Positions 15,980-23,887 of a stretch of DNA of 64,000 bases are shown here, piece by piece. The translations under genes were made by a program, and so were the position numbers. Origin of the DNA: Pseudaeromonas sp963677375 (GTDB lineage: Bacteria; Pseudomonadota; Gammaproteobacteria; Enterobacterales; Aeromonadaceae); NCBI GenBank assembly GCA_963677375.2, contig CAXXIF010000003.1:124001-188000 (forward strand), read 5' to 3'. The notes beneath the pieces are model-generated. The model ran no database searches and had not been told where the DNA came from. It saw nothing but the letters and a program-made list of their open reading frames with translations. Position 1 is the stretch's first letter; each line of letters starts with the position of its first letter.

Positions 15980-17764
15980 ATGATTACTCTCTCCCTGGCA
16001 GGGATCGCTCTGGTTTCTTTGCTGGCCCAATGGCTGGCCTGGTCTCTTCGTGTTCCCGCCATTCTCTTTTTGTTGCTTGCCGGTTTGCTGCTCGGCCCTA
16101 TCTCCGGCCTTCTCGACCCCGATGCCCTGCTCGGCGATCTGCTGTTCCCCATGGTTTCCCTTTCGGTGGCCATCATCTTGTTTGAAGGAGCCCTGACCCT
16201 GCACCTCACCGAGCTCAAGGGGATCGGCAAGGTGGTGCGGAACCTCTGCTCGATCGGTATGCTGGCGACCTTTGCCGTTATCGCCATCACGGGTTACTTT
16301 CTGCTCGGGCTGGATATCCGAGTGGCCATGGTTCTGGGGGCCGTACTGGTGGTGACAGGGCCAACGGTAGTGGCCCCCATGCTGAACGTGATCCGCCCCA
16401 GCACCGAAATCAACCGGATACTGCGCTGGGAAGGGATCATCATAGATCCTATCGGTGCCCTGTTTGCGGTACTGATCTTCGAGGCCGTTCTCCTTGGCAG
16501 TCGCGGTGATCTCGTCAGCCACACCCTGCTGGCATTAGCCGCCACCCTCGGCGTCGGCATCCTGCTCGGTGCCTTTAGCGGCTGGTTCACCACCTTACTG
16601 ATCCGCAAAGACTGGCTACCGGTGAGCCTGCATAAATTCGGGGTGTTGGCGCTGGTGTTGATCACCTTCAGCCTCTCCAACTGGCTCAGTCATGAATCCG
16701 GTCTGCTGACGGTCACGGTGTTCGGCATCTGGCTGGCTAATCAGGATGGGTTGGATCTGGAGGAAGTACTGAAGTTCAAGGAGGATCTCTCCATCATCCT
16801 CATCTCCTCCATCTTTATTCTATTGGCGGCGCGCCTCGATCTGGGGCAGTTGTGGCAACTCGGCCCCATGGTGTTGGTGCTGCTGGGAGTCGTGCAGTTT
16901 GTCGCCCGGCCGATTTGCGTGCTGATCTCGACCCGGGGGTCGGATCTCTCCTGGCGCGCCCGGGCCCTGCTCGGCTGGATAGCCCCTCGCGGCATAGTCG
17001 CAGCGGCAGTGAGTGCCTCGTTCGCCATCAGTCTGCATCAGGCAGGCATCCCGGATGCCGACAAGCTGGTGCCCCTGGTGTTTGCCGTCATCATCTCCAC
17101 TGTGGTCTTGCAGAGTCTCACCTCGGTACCACTGGCCAACCTGCTCGATATGCGCCAGCAATCCCCCAATACCTGGCTGCTGATCGGCGCCAGCTCGGTG
17201 GCCCGGGCCATAGGTAAGGCTCTGGCCGACCAAGGTATTCCGGTCTATCTCGCCGATCCGGCCTGGGAGCATTACAAGCTAGCCCGTATGAGTAACCTGC
17301 CCTGTTATTTCGGCAATCCTCAGTCGGAGCATGCCGAGCTGCACCTGCCCCTCACCAGCATCAGTACCGTGCTGGCCCTCTCGCCAAACCGTCACAACAA
17401 TGCCATCGGGGTCTTGCATTTCGCCCACCGCTACGGGGATGACAAGGTTTTTTCGTTACGCTCCAGTGAGCACCACGGCAAGGCCAACCGGGAGAGCGCC
17501 ACCTTCCGCGCCCGCCAGATCCTGTTCGGCGCCGAAGTCAACTTCGCGCGACTGAGCAGCCTGCTCGCCCGCGGGGGCCAAATCAAAGCCACCAAACTGA
17601 GTGAGGCGTTTGGCTGGGTGGCCTATCAGGAGGCCAACCCCGGAGCCATCCCCATGTTTGTGCTGGATGCGAAACAAAAACCCCGCATCGTGACCGGCTC
17701 CATTACCCCACTCCCCGGTGAGCTGCTGATCGCCCTGCAACCCCCCCGGGATCAAACCCCGTAA
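15980..17764 (+). CDS. Cation:proton antiporter, CPA1/NhaP-like with TrkA-N-like domain
   Basis: The 594-residue protein has about 12 membrane helices in residues 1-390 (for example WSLRVPAILFLLLAGLLLGP and the helix with GPTVVAPML and IIIDPIGAL, the transport-site region of CPA exchangers). A cytosolic C-terminal part follows, beginning with a Rossmann-like segment (WLLIGASSVARAIGKALADQGIPVYLAD) of the TrkA-N/RCK kind. That would sense nucleotides and gate the transporter. It exchanges Na+ or K+ for H+ across the inner membrane; the ion cannot be told from the sequence. It is monocistronic after a long leader. Confidence 0.88.
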   Translation: MITLSLAGIALVSLLAQWLAWSLRVPAILFLLLAGLLLGPISGLLDPDALLGDLLFPMVSLSVAIILFEGALTLHLTELKGIGKVVRNLCSIGMLATFAVIAITGYFLLGLDIRVAMVLGAVLVVTGPTVVAPMLNVIRPSTEINRILRWEGIIIDPIGALFAVLIFEAVLLGSRGDLVSHTLLALAATLGVGILLGAFSGWFTTLLIRKDWLPVSLHKFGVLALVLITFSLSNWLSHESGLLTVTVFGIWLANQDGLDLEEVLKFKEDLSIILISSIFILLAARLDLGQLWQLGPMVLVLLGVVQFVARPICVLISTRGSDLSWRARALLGWIAPRGIVAAAVSASFAISLHQAGIPDADKLVPLVFAVIISTVVLQSLTSVPLANLLDMRQQSPNTWLLIGASSVARAIGKALADQGIPVYLADPAWEHYKLARMSNLPCYFGNPQSEHAELHLPLTSISTVLALSPNRHNNAIGVLHFAHRYGDDKVFSLRSSEHHGKANRESATFRARQILFGAEVNFARLSSLLARGGQIKATKLSEAFGWVAYQEANPGAIPMFVLDAKQKPRIVTGSITPLPGELLIALQPPRDQTP

Positions 17765-18250
17765 TTTTCCCGGACATTCCCCAACAAGGTGCAACCGACC
17801 CTGTTTCAGTGCCATGACAGAAGCATCTGCAGGCGAATAGTGGGGATAAAACACTGGCGAGGTCGGTTTGAATCCACTGGTCCCTGGCTCTGATGCCGCC
17901 GGGCACACGAGATCACTATCCTGACGGCGAAGAATCCGCTTTTTCATCTGCCCCCACCCAAAGAGATCGATAAACGACCGTTATCCTGCTGATTTATCGA
18001 GTGATCACTCATCACTCACACGCAAGCACGTCTCATCAACCCCAGATCCTCACCAGCAATGCCCATACGCCTGGCCACAGGGGGCAGGTGCAGGCACACG
18101 ACCCCGAAAAGTCCCCCGTGACGTGGATCTGGCATAGCGGTTGCTTTGCCCTGAATTGCAAACAAGTCGCAAGCATGGAAACCGTTATATCTTCTCATCC
18201 GGCGCCCACGCGCTCCGCCATATCCGTATGCAGAATCAGGAGAGCTATCG
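17765..18250. other. Gene-free gap of 486 bases with inverted repeats
   Basis: No gene is supported. It contains the inverted repeat TCGATAAA (17967-17974) / TTTATCGA (17993-18000), followed at once by the palindrome GAGTGATCACTC (17999-18010). These sit upstream of the PotF-like gene and might be control sites for it. Nothing else stands out. Confidence 0.35.
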
Positions 18251-19360
18251 ATGCAAGAACTATCGATGACAAGGAAAGGATTCATGATGTGCTCAGTGCT
18301 GAGTAGCCTGGTCATAGGCCCAGCTACCGCCGAAGAAAAAATCCTGCATGTCTATAACTGGAGCGATTACATCGCCGAGGACACGGTCGCCAATTTTGAA
18401 AAAGAGACCGGCATCAAGGTGGCCTATGACGTTTTCGACAGCAACGAGGTGCTGGAGGCCAAACTGCTGTCTGGCAATACCGGATTTGACCTGGTGGTTC
18501 CCAGCTCGGATTTTCTCGGTCGGCAATTGCAGGCCGGAGTCTTCATGCCGCTGGATAAGAGCAAGCTGCCCAATCTGAAGAATATGGACCCGGAGATCAT
18601 GGCCCTGTTGCAGGAAAAAGATCCGGATAATGCCCACGCCATGCCCTATCTGGGCGGCAGCACCGGGATTGGCTATAACGTCGAGAAAGTCGCTGCCGTC
18701 ATGGGGCCGGATTTCAAGATGAACAGCTGGGATGCCGTCTTAAACCCCGCCAATCTTGCCAAACTCCACAAATGCGGGGTCGCGTTCCTGAATTCACCGA
18801 CCGATATCTTCAGTGTCACATTGCGTTATATGGGCCGCGAGCCCAACTCGCTCCAAAGCAGTGACTACAAGGATGCAAGCCAGTTGTTGAGTACCCTGCG
18901 GCCCTATATCACCTATTTCAACTCCTCCCAGTACATCAATGATCTGGCCAATGGTGATATCTGTGTCGCCATCGGTTGGTCAGGCGACATCATGCAGGCA
19001 TCCATGCGGGCCCAAGAGGCAAAAAATGGTGTGACCGTCGATTATGTGGTTCCCAAAGAGGGTAGCGATCTGTTCTACGACATGTTGGTGATTCCCAAAG
19101 ATGCCAAGCATCCGGATAATGCCCATGCCTTTATCAACTACCTGATGCGACCGGAGGTGATTGCCAAGATCACCAACTATGTCTCCTATGCCAATGCCAA
19201 TCTGGCGGCCCTGCCTCAGGTGGATGAGTCGATCCGCACCAACCCCAACATCTACTTCACCGATGAGATGAAGCCCAGAATGTTTGCCCAGAAGGTACTG
19301 CCAGCCAAGATCAATCGCGTCATCACCCGGGAATGGACCAAGGTGATGACAGGTAAATAG
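18251..19360 (+). CDS. potF: Periplasmic polyamine-binding protein, PotF-like
   Basis: The 369-residue precursor has a signal sequence ending near TAEEKI. The mature part starts with the KILHVYNWSDYIAEDT segment typical of PotF/PotD, then DVFDSNEVLEAKLLSGNTGFDLVVPS and a GWSGD motif late in the protein. It binds putrescine or spermidine in the periplasm for ABC import. The start at 18251 has AGGAGA upstream. The permease and ATPase genes are not adjacent; the next gene encodes a PuuB-like oxidase, which supports a polyamine role. The last codons and stop lie in an 18-base tandem duplication. Confidence 0.9.
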   Translation: MQELSMTRKGFMMCSVLSSLVIGPATAEEKILHVYNWSDYIAEDTVANFEKETGIKVAYDVFDSNEVLEAKLLSGNTGFDLVVPSSDFLGRQLQAGVFMPLDKSKLPNLKNMDPEIMALLQEKDPDNAHAMPYLGGSTGIGYNVEKVAAVMGPDFKMNSWDAVLNPANLAKLHKCGVAFLNSPTDIFSVTLRYMGREPNSLQSSDYKDASQLLSTLRPYITYFNSSQYINDLANGDICVAIGWSGDIMQASMRAQEAKNGVTVDYVVPKEGSDLFYDMLVIPKDAKHPDNAHAFINYLMRPEVIAKITNYVSYANANLAALPQVDESIRTNPNIYFTDEMKPRMFAQKVLPAKINRVITREWTKVMTGK

Positions 19361-19378
19361 ATGATGACCGGTAAATAA
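19343..19378 (+). repeat. Tandem 18-base duplication across the potF stop codon
   Basis: GTGATGACAGGTAAATAG (19343-19360) is followed directly by ATGATGACCGGTAAATAA (19361-19378), two mismatched copies apart from their ends. The first ends potF; the second repeats its last codons and supplies a second stop. Confidence 0.8.
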
Positions 19379-19403
19379 GCGCTCACACCATGAGGAAAAC
19401 AGG

Positions 19404-20807
19404 ATGTTACAAACGGTTTTTGAACGGCAGCCCCCCAGCCCCGAGGTGATCCGCGCCTCGCTGGCCGCGACCAAATTCGCCCCCTTCTGGTTGGATGATC
19501 TCACCGAGCGCCCGAGCTATCCCCACCTGAGCGGTGAAACCCGCGCCGAGCTGGCGATTGTCGGCGGTGGCCTCGTCGGCTTGTGGACCGCCCTGCTGGC
19601 CAAGGAGCGCCACCCCGATGCCGAGGTGATCCTGCTGGAAGCTCGGCAACTCGGCTGGGCGGCATCCGGACGCAACGGCGGCTTCTGTGAGGCCAGCCTG
19701 ACCCATGGTGAAAAAAATGGTCAAAACCGCTGGCCGGAAGAGTTCGAGACACTTCAAGCCATGGGGTTGGCCAACCTCGACGAGATGGAAGCCACGATCC
19801 GCAAATACCAGATCGAGTGTGATTTCGAGCGCACCGGCGAACTGGTAGTAGCCGTGGAGCCCCACCAGGATCAGGCACTGCACGGCGAAGGGTATCTCGA
19901 CCAGCAGCAAGTCCGGGCCGAAGTCAATTCCCCTACCTTCCTCTCGGGAAACTGGGATCGTCAGGGCACCGCCATGCTCAATCCCGCCAAGCTGGTCGTG
20001 GGTCTGGCACGGGTTGCCAGCAGGCTGGGCGTACGCCTGTATGAAGAGTCGGCCGTCGAACAACTGAGCCAGCTATCGCGGGAAACGACTCGCCTGACCA
20101 CAGGCCACGGTCAGGTGGATGCCTCCCGGGTGATCCTGGCGACCAATGTGTTCCCCTCTCTGCTCAAGCGCTACCGCCTGCATACGTTGCCCGTCTATGA
20201 CTATGCGTTGATGACCGAGCCGTTAAACGAGTCGCAACTGGCGGCCATCGGTTGGCACAATCGACAAGGGCTGGCCGACACCGCCAATCAGTTCCATTAC
20301 TACCGCATCACCCGCGACAATCGCATCCTGTTTGGCGGTTATGACACCCTCTACTACCGCGGCGGTCAGATCAAGGAGGAGTATGATGCCCGCCCCGCTT
20401 CGTTCGAACGGCTGGCCAGCCATTTTTTCACCACCTTCCCGCAACTGGCCGGGCTGAAATTTAGCCATCAGTGGGGAGGCGCCATCGATACCTCGACCCG
20501 TTTTTGCGCCTTTTTCGGCCATGCTCATGGCGGACGCGTCGCCTATGCGGCCGGTTTCACCGGTCTTGGCGTCGGAGCCAGCCGCTTTGCCGCCAATGTG
20601 TTGCTGGATAGAGTGTATGGACTGGATACCGAACGCACCCGCTTGCGCATGGTGCGACAACGGGCGCTGCCATTCCCGCCAGAGCCCATTGCCTATCCGG
20701 TGGTTCGCCTGATGCAATGGTGTCTGGACCGGGCCGACCATCAACAAGGGCGTCGCAACTGGTTCCTGCGCCTGATGGACAAGCTGGGGCTCGGCTTTGA
20801 ATCCTGA
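19404..20807 (+). CDS. puuB: FAD-dependent oxidoreductase, gamma-glutamylputrescine oxidase-like
   Basis: The 467-residue protein belongs to the DAO family. Its FAD-binding motif is AIVGGGLVGLWTALLAKE near residue 50, followed by AASGRNGGFC, the block conserved in PuuB/OrdL enzymes. The C-terminus has GGAIDTSTRFCAFFG and AAGFTGLGVGASRFAAN, the second FAD contact region. PuuB oxidises gamma-glutamylputrescine to the aldehyde in putrescine breakdown. The gene lies 44 bases after the polyamine-binding protein with GAGGA before its start, so the two probably form an operon. It is longer than E. coli PuuB (426), so the exact substrate is uncertain. Confidence 0.82.
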   Translation: MLQTVFERQPPSPEVIRASLAATKFAPFWLDDLTERPSYPHLSGETRAELAIVGGGLVGLWTALLAKERHPDAEVILLEARQLGWAASGRNGGFCEASLTHGEKNGQNRWPEEFETLQAMGLANLDEMEATIRKYQIECDFERTGELVVAVEPHQDQALHGEGYLDQQQVRAEVNSPTFLSGNWDRQGTAMLNPAKLVVGLARVASRLGVRLYEESAVEQLSQLSRETTRLTTGHGQVDASRVILATNVFPSLLKRYRLHTLPVYDYALMTEPLNESQLAAIGWHNRQGLADTANQFHYYRITRDNRILFGGYDTLYYRGGQIKEEYDARPASFERLASHFFTTFPQLAGLKFSHQWGGAIDTSTRFCAFFGHAHGGRVAYAAGFTGLGVGASRFAANVLLDRVYGLDTERTRLRMVRQRALPFPPEPIAYPVVRLMQWCLDRADHQQGRRNWFLRLMDKLGLGFES

Positions 20808-20929
20808 CGCCGTGTGTCGCTCAGCGCTTTTGTCGTATACGGGCCACATGTTAGTCTTGCCACCCAACACATGGAGGGTCTGTTGCGACGCCTCTTCATC
20901 CAGATAGACAGGCAAGGGAAAAAGACACT

Positions 20930-21976
20930 ATGAGTAACCAGGCTTCGGCAGTGAAGGAACGTGGGGCGTTCGCCTTCTGGAAACCGGCGCTATTCTTGCT
21001 GGTGGTGGCGGTCGGCCTCTGGTATGTGAAGTGGCAACCCTATTACGGCAAGGCACTACTGGCAGCCCAGAGTCACTCCATCGGTGATTCGATCCTGACC
21101 AAACTGGACAGCCACCCGATCACCTCGGCGATTGATTACAGCCTGCGCTACTTCAAGGCGGTGTGGAAGGCTGCGGTCCTGGGTATACTGCTGGGCTCCT
21201 TGATCCAGGTCCTGATCCCCCGCGACTGGTTATTCCGTCTGTTGGGACGCAGTGCGGCACGCGGCACCCTCTTGGGTACCCTGTTCGCGCTGCCTGGAAT
21301 GATGTGTACCTGTTGCGCGGCCCCAGTGGCGGCAGGCATGCGCAAGCAGTCGGTCTCCATGACCGGCGCTCTGGCGTTCTGGCTGGGTAACCCGTTGCTC
21401 AATCCGGCGACACTGATCTTTATGGGCTTTATCCTGGGCTGGCAGTTCACCCTGATCCGCTTGCTGGCGGGGATACTTATCCTCCTCGGCGTCGGCTTTT
21501 CGGTCCATCGCTGGTGTGCTGATGAGCTCCCGGTTGGCGATCAACTGCCCTTGCAAACCAGCGACTCAGACACCCGTTTCTGGCAACGCTGGATGACGTC
21601 CCTGTGGCACCTGTTCTGGAGTACGATCCCCCCTTATGTGCTGGCCGTCATGTTGCTGGGCGCAGCCCAGAGCTGGCTGTTCCCCCACGCCGAGGGCGTC
21701 ATCGGTAATACCCTGGGCTGGATGCTGGCGATGGCCGTAGCCGGTTGTCTGTTTGTCATACCCACCGCCGCTGAGATTCCCATCACCCAGACCCTGATGA
21801 CCGCAGGTATGGGCATGGGTCCGGCGCTGGCGCTGCTGATCACGCTGCCGGCATTAAGCCTGCCTTCGTTGATGATGCTGCGCCAAGCCTTCCCGACCCG
21901 AGCTTTGTGGCTGACCACAGCCGTAGTCCTTCTGGTCGGCATGCTGGCCGGAGCCGGTGGCTTGCTGCTCGGTTAA
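20930..21976 (+). CDS. ArsP/UPF0718-type permease
   Basis: The 348-residue membrane protein has about eight helices. It carries the cysteine-rich signature PGMMCTCCAAPVAAGMRK of the UPF0718/ArsP_1 permease family near residue 122, and a second, related half with CLFVIPTAAEIPITQTLM. ArsP members export organoarsenicals; others have no known substrate. A bacterial metal or metalloid role is possible for the CTCC motif but not shown. It stands alone, closed by the terminator at 21995. Confidence 0.82.
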   Translation: MSNQASAVKERGAFAFWKPALFLLVVAVGLWYVKWQPYYGKALLAAQSHSIGDSILTKLDSHPITSAIDYSLRYFKAVWKAAVLGILLGSLIQVLIPRDWLFRLLGRSAARGTLLGTLFALPGMMCTCCAAPVAAGMRKQSVSMTGALAFWLGNPLLNPATLIFMGFILGWQFTLIRLLAGILILLGVGFSVHRWCADELPVGDQLPLQTSDSDTRFWQRWMTSLWHLFWSTIPPYVLAVMLLGAAQSWLFPHAEGVIGNTLGWMLAMAVAGCLFVIPTAAEIPITQTLMTAGMGMGPALALLITLPALSLPSLMMLRQAFPTRALWLTTAVVLLVGMLAGAGGLLLG

Positions 21977-21994
21977 CCCCTCCCATAACACCCC

Positions 21995-22024
21995 CAAGGC
22001 CAGTCAGGTGACTGGCCTTTTTTG
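21995..22024 (+). terminator. Rho-independent terminator after the permease
   Basis: A near-perfect stem AAGGCCAGTCA / TGACTGGCCTT is followed by a run of T (22018-22023). Confidence 0.85.
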
Positions 22025-22153
22025 TTGGCGGCCAGGAGCAAGCGGCTCCCGATCCCGCCATCCAGTCGCTGGATCTCACAGGCCTAAATTCACGGCATGA
22101 ACTCTTCGACGCACACAAGTTCAGTGTCGCCAGGTGTTATTTCTTCGCCGCCA

Positions 22154-22180
22154 TTGACCTTTATTATACATGCGTATAAA
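22154..22180 (+). promoter_or_regulatory. cecR promoter with TetR-type operator
   Basis: TTGACC (22154-22159) and TATAAA (22175-22180) are plausible -35/-10 elements with a short spacer. The palindrome TTATAC-ATGC-GTATAA (22164-22179) fills the spacer and overlaps the -10, as expected for an autorepressing TetR-family operator. The ATG at 22189 is so close that the message may be leaderless. Confidence 0.55.
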
Positions 22181-22188
22181 TTCAAGTC

Positions 22189-22914
22189 ATGAACACTATT
22201 CATCCAACTCGCCAACTGTTGTTGGCTCACGGTTTACAGCTCTGTCGCGAGAAGGGGTTGCGAGGCCTCAAGGTGCGCGAAGTGGCGGCCAGTGCCGGAG
22301 TCAATTTGGGCAGCTTTGTCTATCACTTCGGCAATCGGGAGCAGTTTCTCGATGAGCTGGTGGAGCTCTGGTATGCCCCCATGTTTGCCGCCATCGCCCA
22401 CACCACCCAGGCTCCCGAACACCACAGCGCTTTTGCCCGTTTACAGGCGGTGCTGGAACAGATCGTCGATCTGCTGGCCGAAAATGCCACCCTGATCGGC
22501 CATCTGCTGGCCGATGCACTGGCAGGAGAGCCCGCCGCCCAGCGCTTTGTGCAGAGTCTACCGGGGCGTCACCCCAAGTTACTGCTGGAGCTGATCGCGG
22601 CGGCCCAGGCTGAGGGGGATCTGCCGGCTGCGGAGCCGCATCATCAGCTGCTGTTTATCATGTCTGCCCTGGGCGGCCCCCTGCTGCTCAGCCGTGGACC
22701 ATTGCAACACTGTGACTGGTTACCCGCCCGTGCCGCGCCGATCCTCAGCTGGATGGCTGATCCGCTCGCGGCCCGCCAGCGTCTGCACTGGGCGCTGCAA
22801 GGCATTCGGGCCAACCCAACGCCCGACAATCCAGCCCCACGCACTACAGCTCAACTCAAGCCAGCTCAACTCAATCCAGCTAACCAAGTCCTCGATGGGG
22901 AACCTCATGAATAA
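22189..22914 (+). CDS. cecR: TetR-family regulator of the ybhGFSR operon (CecR-like)
   Basis: The 241-residue repressor has an N-terminal TetR helix-turn-helix (GLRGLKVREVAASAGVNLGSF, then VYHFGNREQFLDELV) and a C-terminal ligand domain. It directly precedes and overlaps ybhG. This is the arrangement of E. coli cecR (ybiH)-ybhGFSR, where CecR controls the operon and drug sensitivity. The C-terminal tail QLKPAQLNPAN comes from a 15-base tandem duplication (22848-22877). No Shine-Dalgarno sequence is visible before the start. Confidence 0.85.
   Translation: MNTIHPTRQLLLAHGLQLCREKGLRGLKVREVAASAGVNLGSFVYHFGNREQFLDELVELWYAPMFAAIAHTTQAPEHHSAFARLQAVLEQIVDLLAENATLIGHLLADALAGEPAAQRFVQSLPGRHPKLLLELIAAAQAEGDLPAAEPHHQLLFIMSALGGPLLLSRGPLQHCDWLPARAAPILSWMADPLAARQRLHWALQGIRANPTPDNPAPRTTAQLKPAQLNPANQVLDGEPHE
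22848..22877 (+). repeat. 15-base tandem repeat in the cecR 3' end
   Basis: AGCTCAACTCAAGCC (22848-22862) is followed by AGCTCAACTCAATCC (22863-22877), in frame, encoding a repeated QLxPA unit. Confidence 0.8.
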
Positions 22915-23887
22915 AAAAGTACTAGTGCCTGTGGCTATTGGTGCCGTGGCGCTGCTGGCCCTCTACCTCACCGGTCAGATTGGTCAGCCGCAGGAGGGAG
23001 CAGCACAAGTCTATGGCAACGTCGATATCCGCGAGGCGACACTCTCGTTTCGGGTCGCCGGTCGCATCGCCTCGGTCGCCGTCGATGAAGGAGCTCGTAT
23101 TCACACCGGTGATGTACTGGCCACCCAGGACCCGGAGCCGCTGATGAATAGCCTGCACAGTGCCGAAGCCAACGTGGCCGCCCTGCAAGCGCGCAATAAT
23201 ATGCTGCACCAAGGCTATCGGCAGGAGGAGCAGCAACAGGCCAAGTCCCAGGTGGCGGCCGCCCAGGCGGCGCTGACCGAAGCCGAACGCCAGCTCGTGC
23301 GGTTGCGGACCCTCAAACCCAGTGGCGCCACCACGCAAAATGCGCTGGATAGCGCCCTGTCACGACGGGATCAGGCGGCGGCGCAACTCAAGGTGACGCA
23401 AGCTGAATGGCAGAAGATGCAAGCGGGCTTTCGAGCCCAGGAGCTGGCCGAGTCGGATGCCAATCTGGCTCAGGCGCTCGCCGCCCTCGCCTCGGCCCAA
23501 CTGGCCGTATCCGATGCCGTGCTCAAGGCTCCGAGCGATGGCATTATCCTTACCCGTGCCGTTGAACTGGGTGAGATGATGCCGGTCGGCGCCCCCGCAT
23601 TTACCCTGTCGCTGACCCAACCCGTCTGGGTACGGGCCTATGTGGCAGAACCCCAGCTCGGGCAATTTCCGGCAGGGCAGAAGGTGACACTCTGGAGCGA
23701 TTCACGTCCGGATACCCCCTATCATGGCGTGGTGGGCTTTGTCTCACCCAATGCCGAATTTACCCCCAAGCCGGTGGAGACCCGAGATCTGCGCACCTCG
23801 CTGGTCTACCGTATCCGGGTGGTGGTCGAAGATGCCGACAGCCAGTTGCGTCAGGGGATGCCCATCACGGTCCGGGTCGCCCCATGA
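22907..23887 (+). CDS. ybhG: HlyD/YbhG-type membrane fusion protein
   Basis: The 326-residue periplasmic adaptor is anchored by one N-terminal membrane segment (VPVAIGAVALLALYLTG). Residues 35-75 form the first lipoyl half (VYGNVDIREATLSFRVAGRI), then comes a long helical hairpin rich in Ala, Gln and Glu (90-200), then the second lipoyl and beta-barrel part (LKAPSDGIILTRAVELGEMM). It links the ABC exporter to an outer-membrane channel. The start at 22907 overlaps the end of cecR and has GGGGA upstream; the frame is open further up but that part is not native. The stop overlaps ybhF. Confidence 0.9.
   Translation: MNKKVLVPVAIGAVALLALYLTGQIGQPQEGAAQVYGNVDIREATLSFRVAGRIASVAVDEGARIHTGDVLATQDPEPLMNSLHSAEANVAALQARNNMLHQGYRQEEQQQAKSQVAAAQAALTEAERQLVRLRTLKPSGATTQNALDSALSRRDQAAAQLKVTQAEWQKMQAGFRAQELAESDANLAQALAALASAQLAVSDAVLKAPSDGIILTRAVELGEMMPVGAPAFTLSLTQPVWVRAYVAEPQLGQFPAGQKVTLWSDSRPDTPYHGVVGFVSPNAEFTPKPVETRDLRTSLVYRIRVVVEDADSQLRQGMPITVRVAP

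Noticed and set aside
22694..22906. Longer N-terminus for the YbhG-type protein
   Set aside because: The extension lies inside cecR in another frame and precedes the true membrane anchor; the start at 22907 fits the family.
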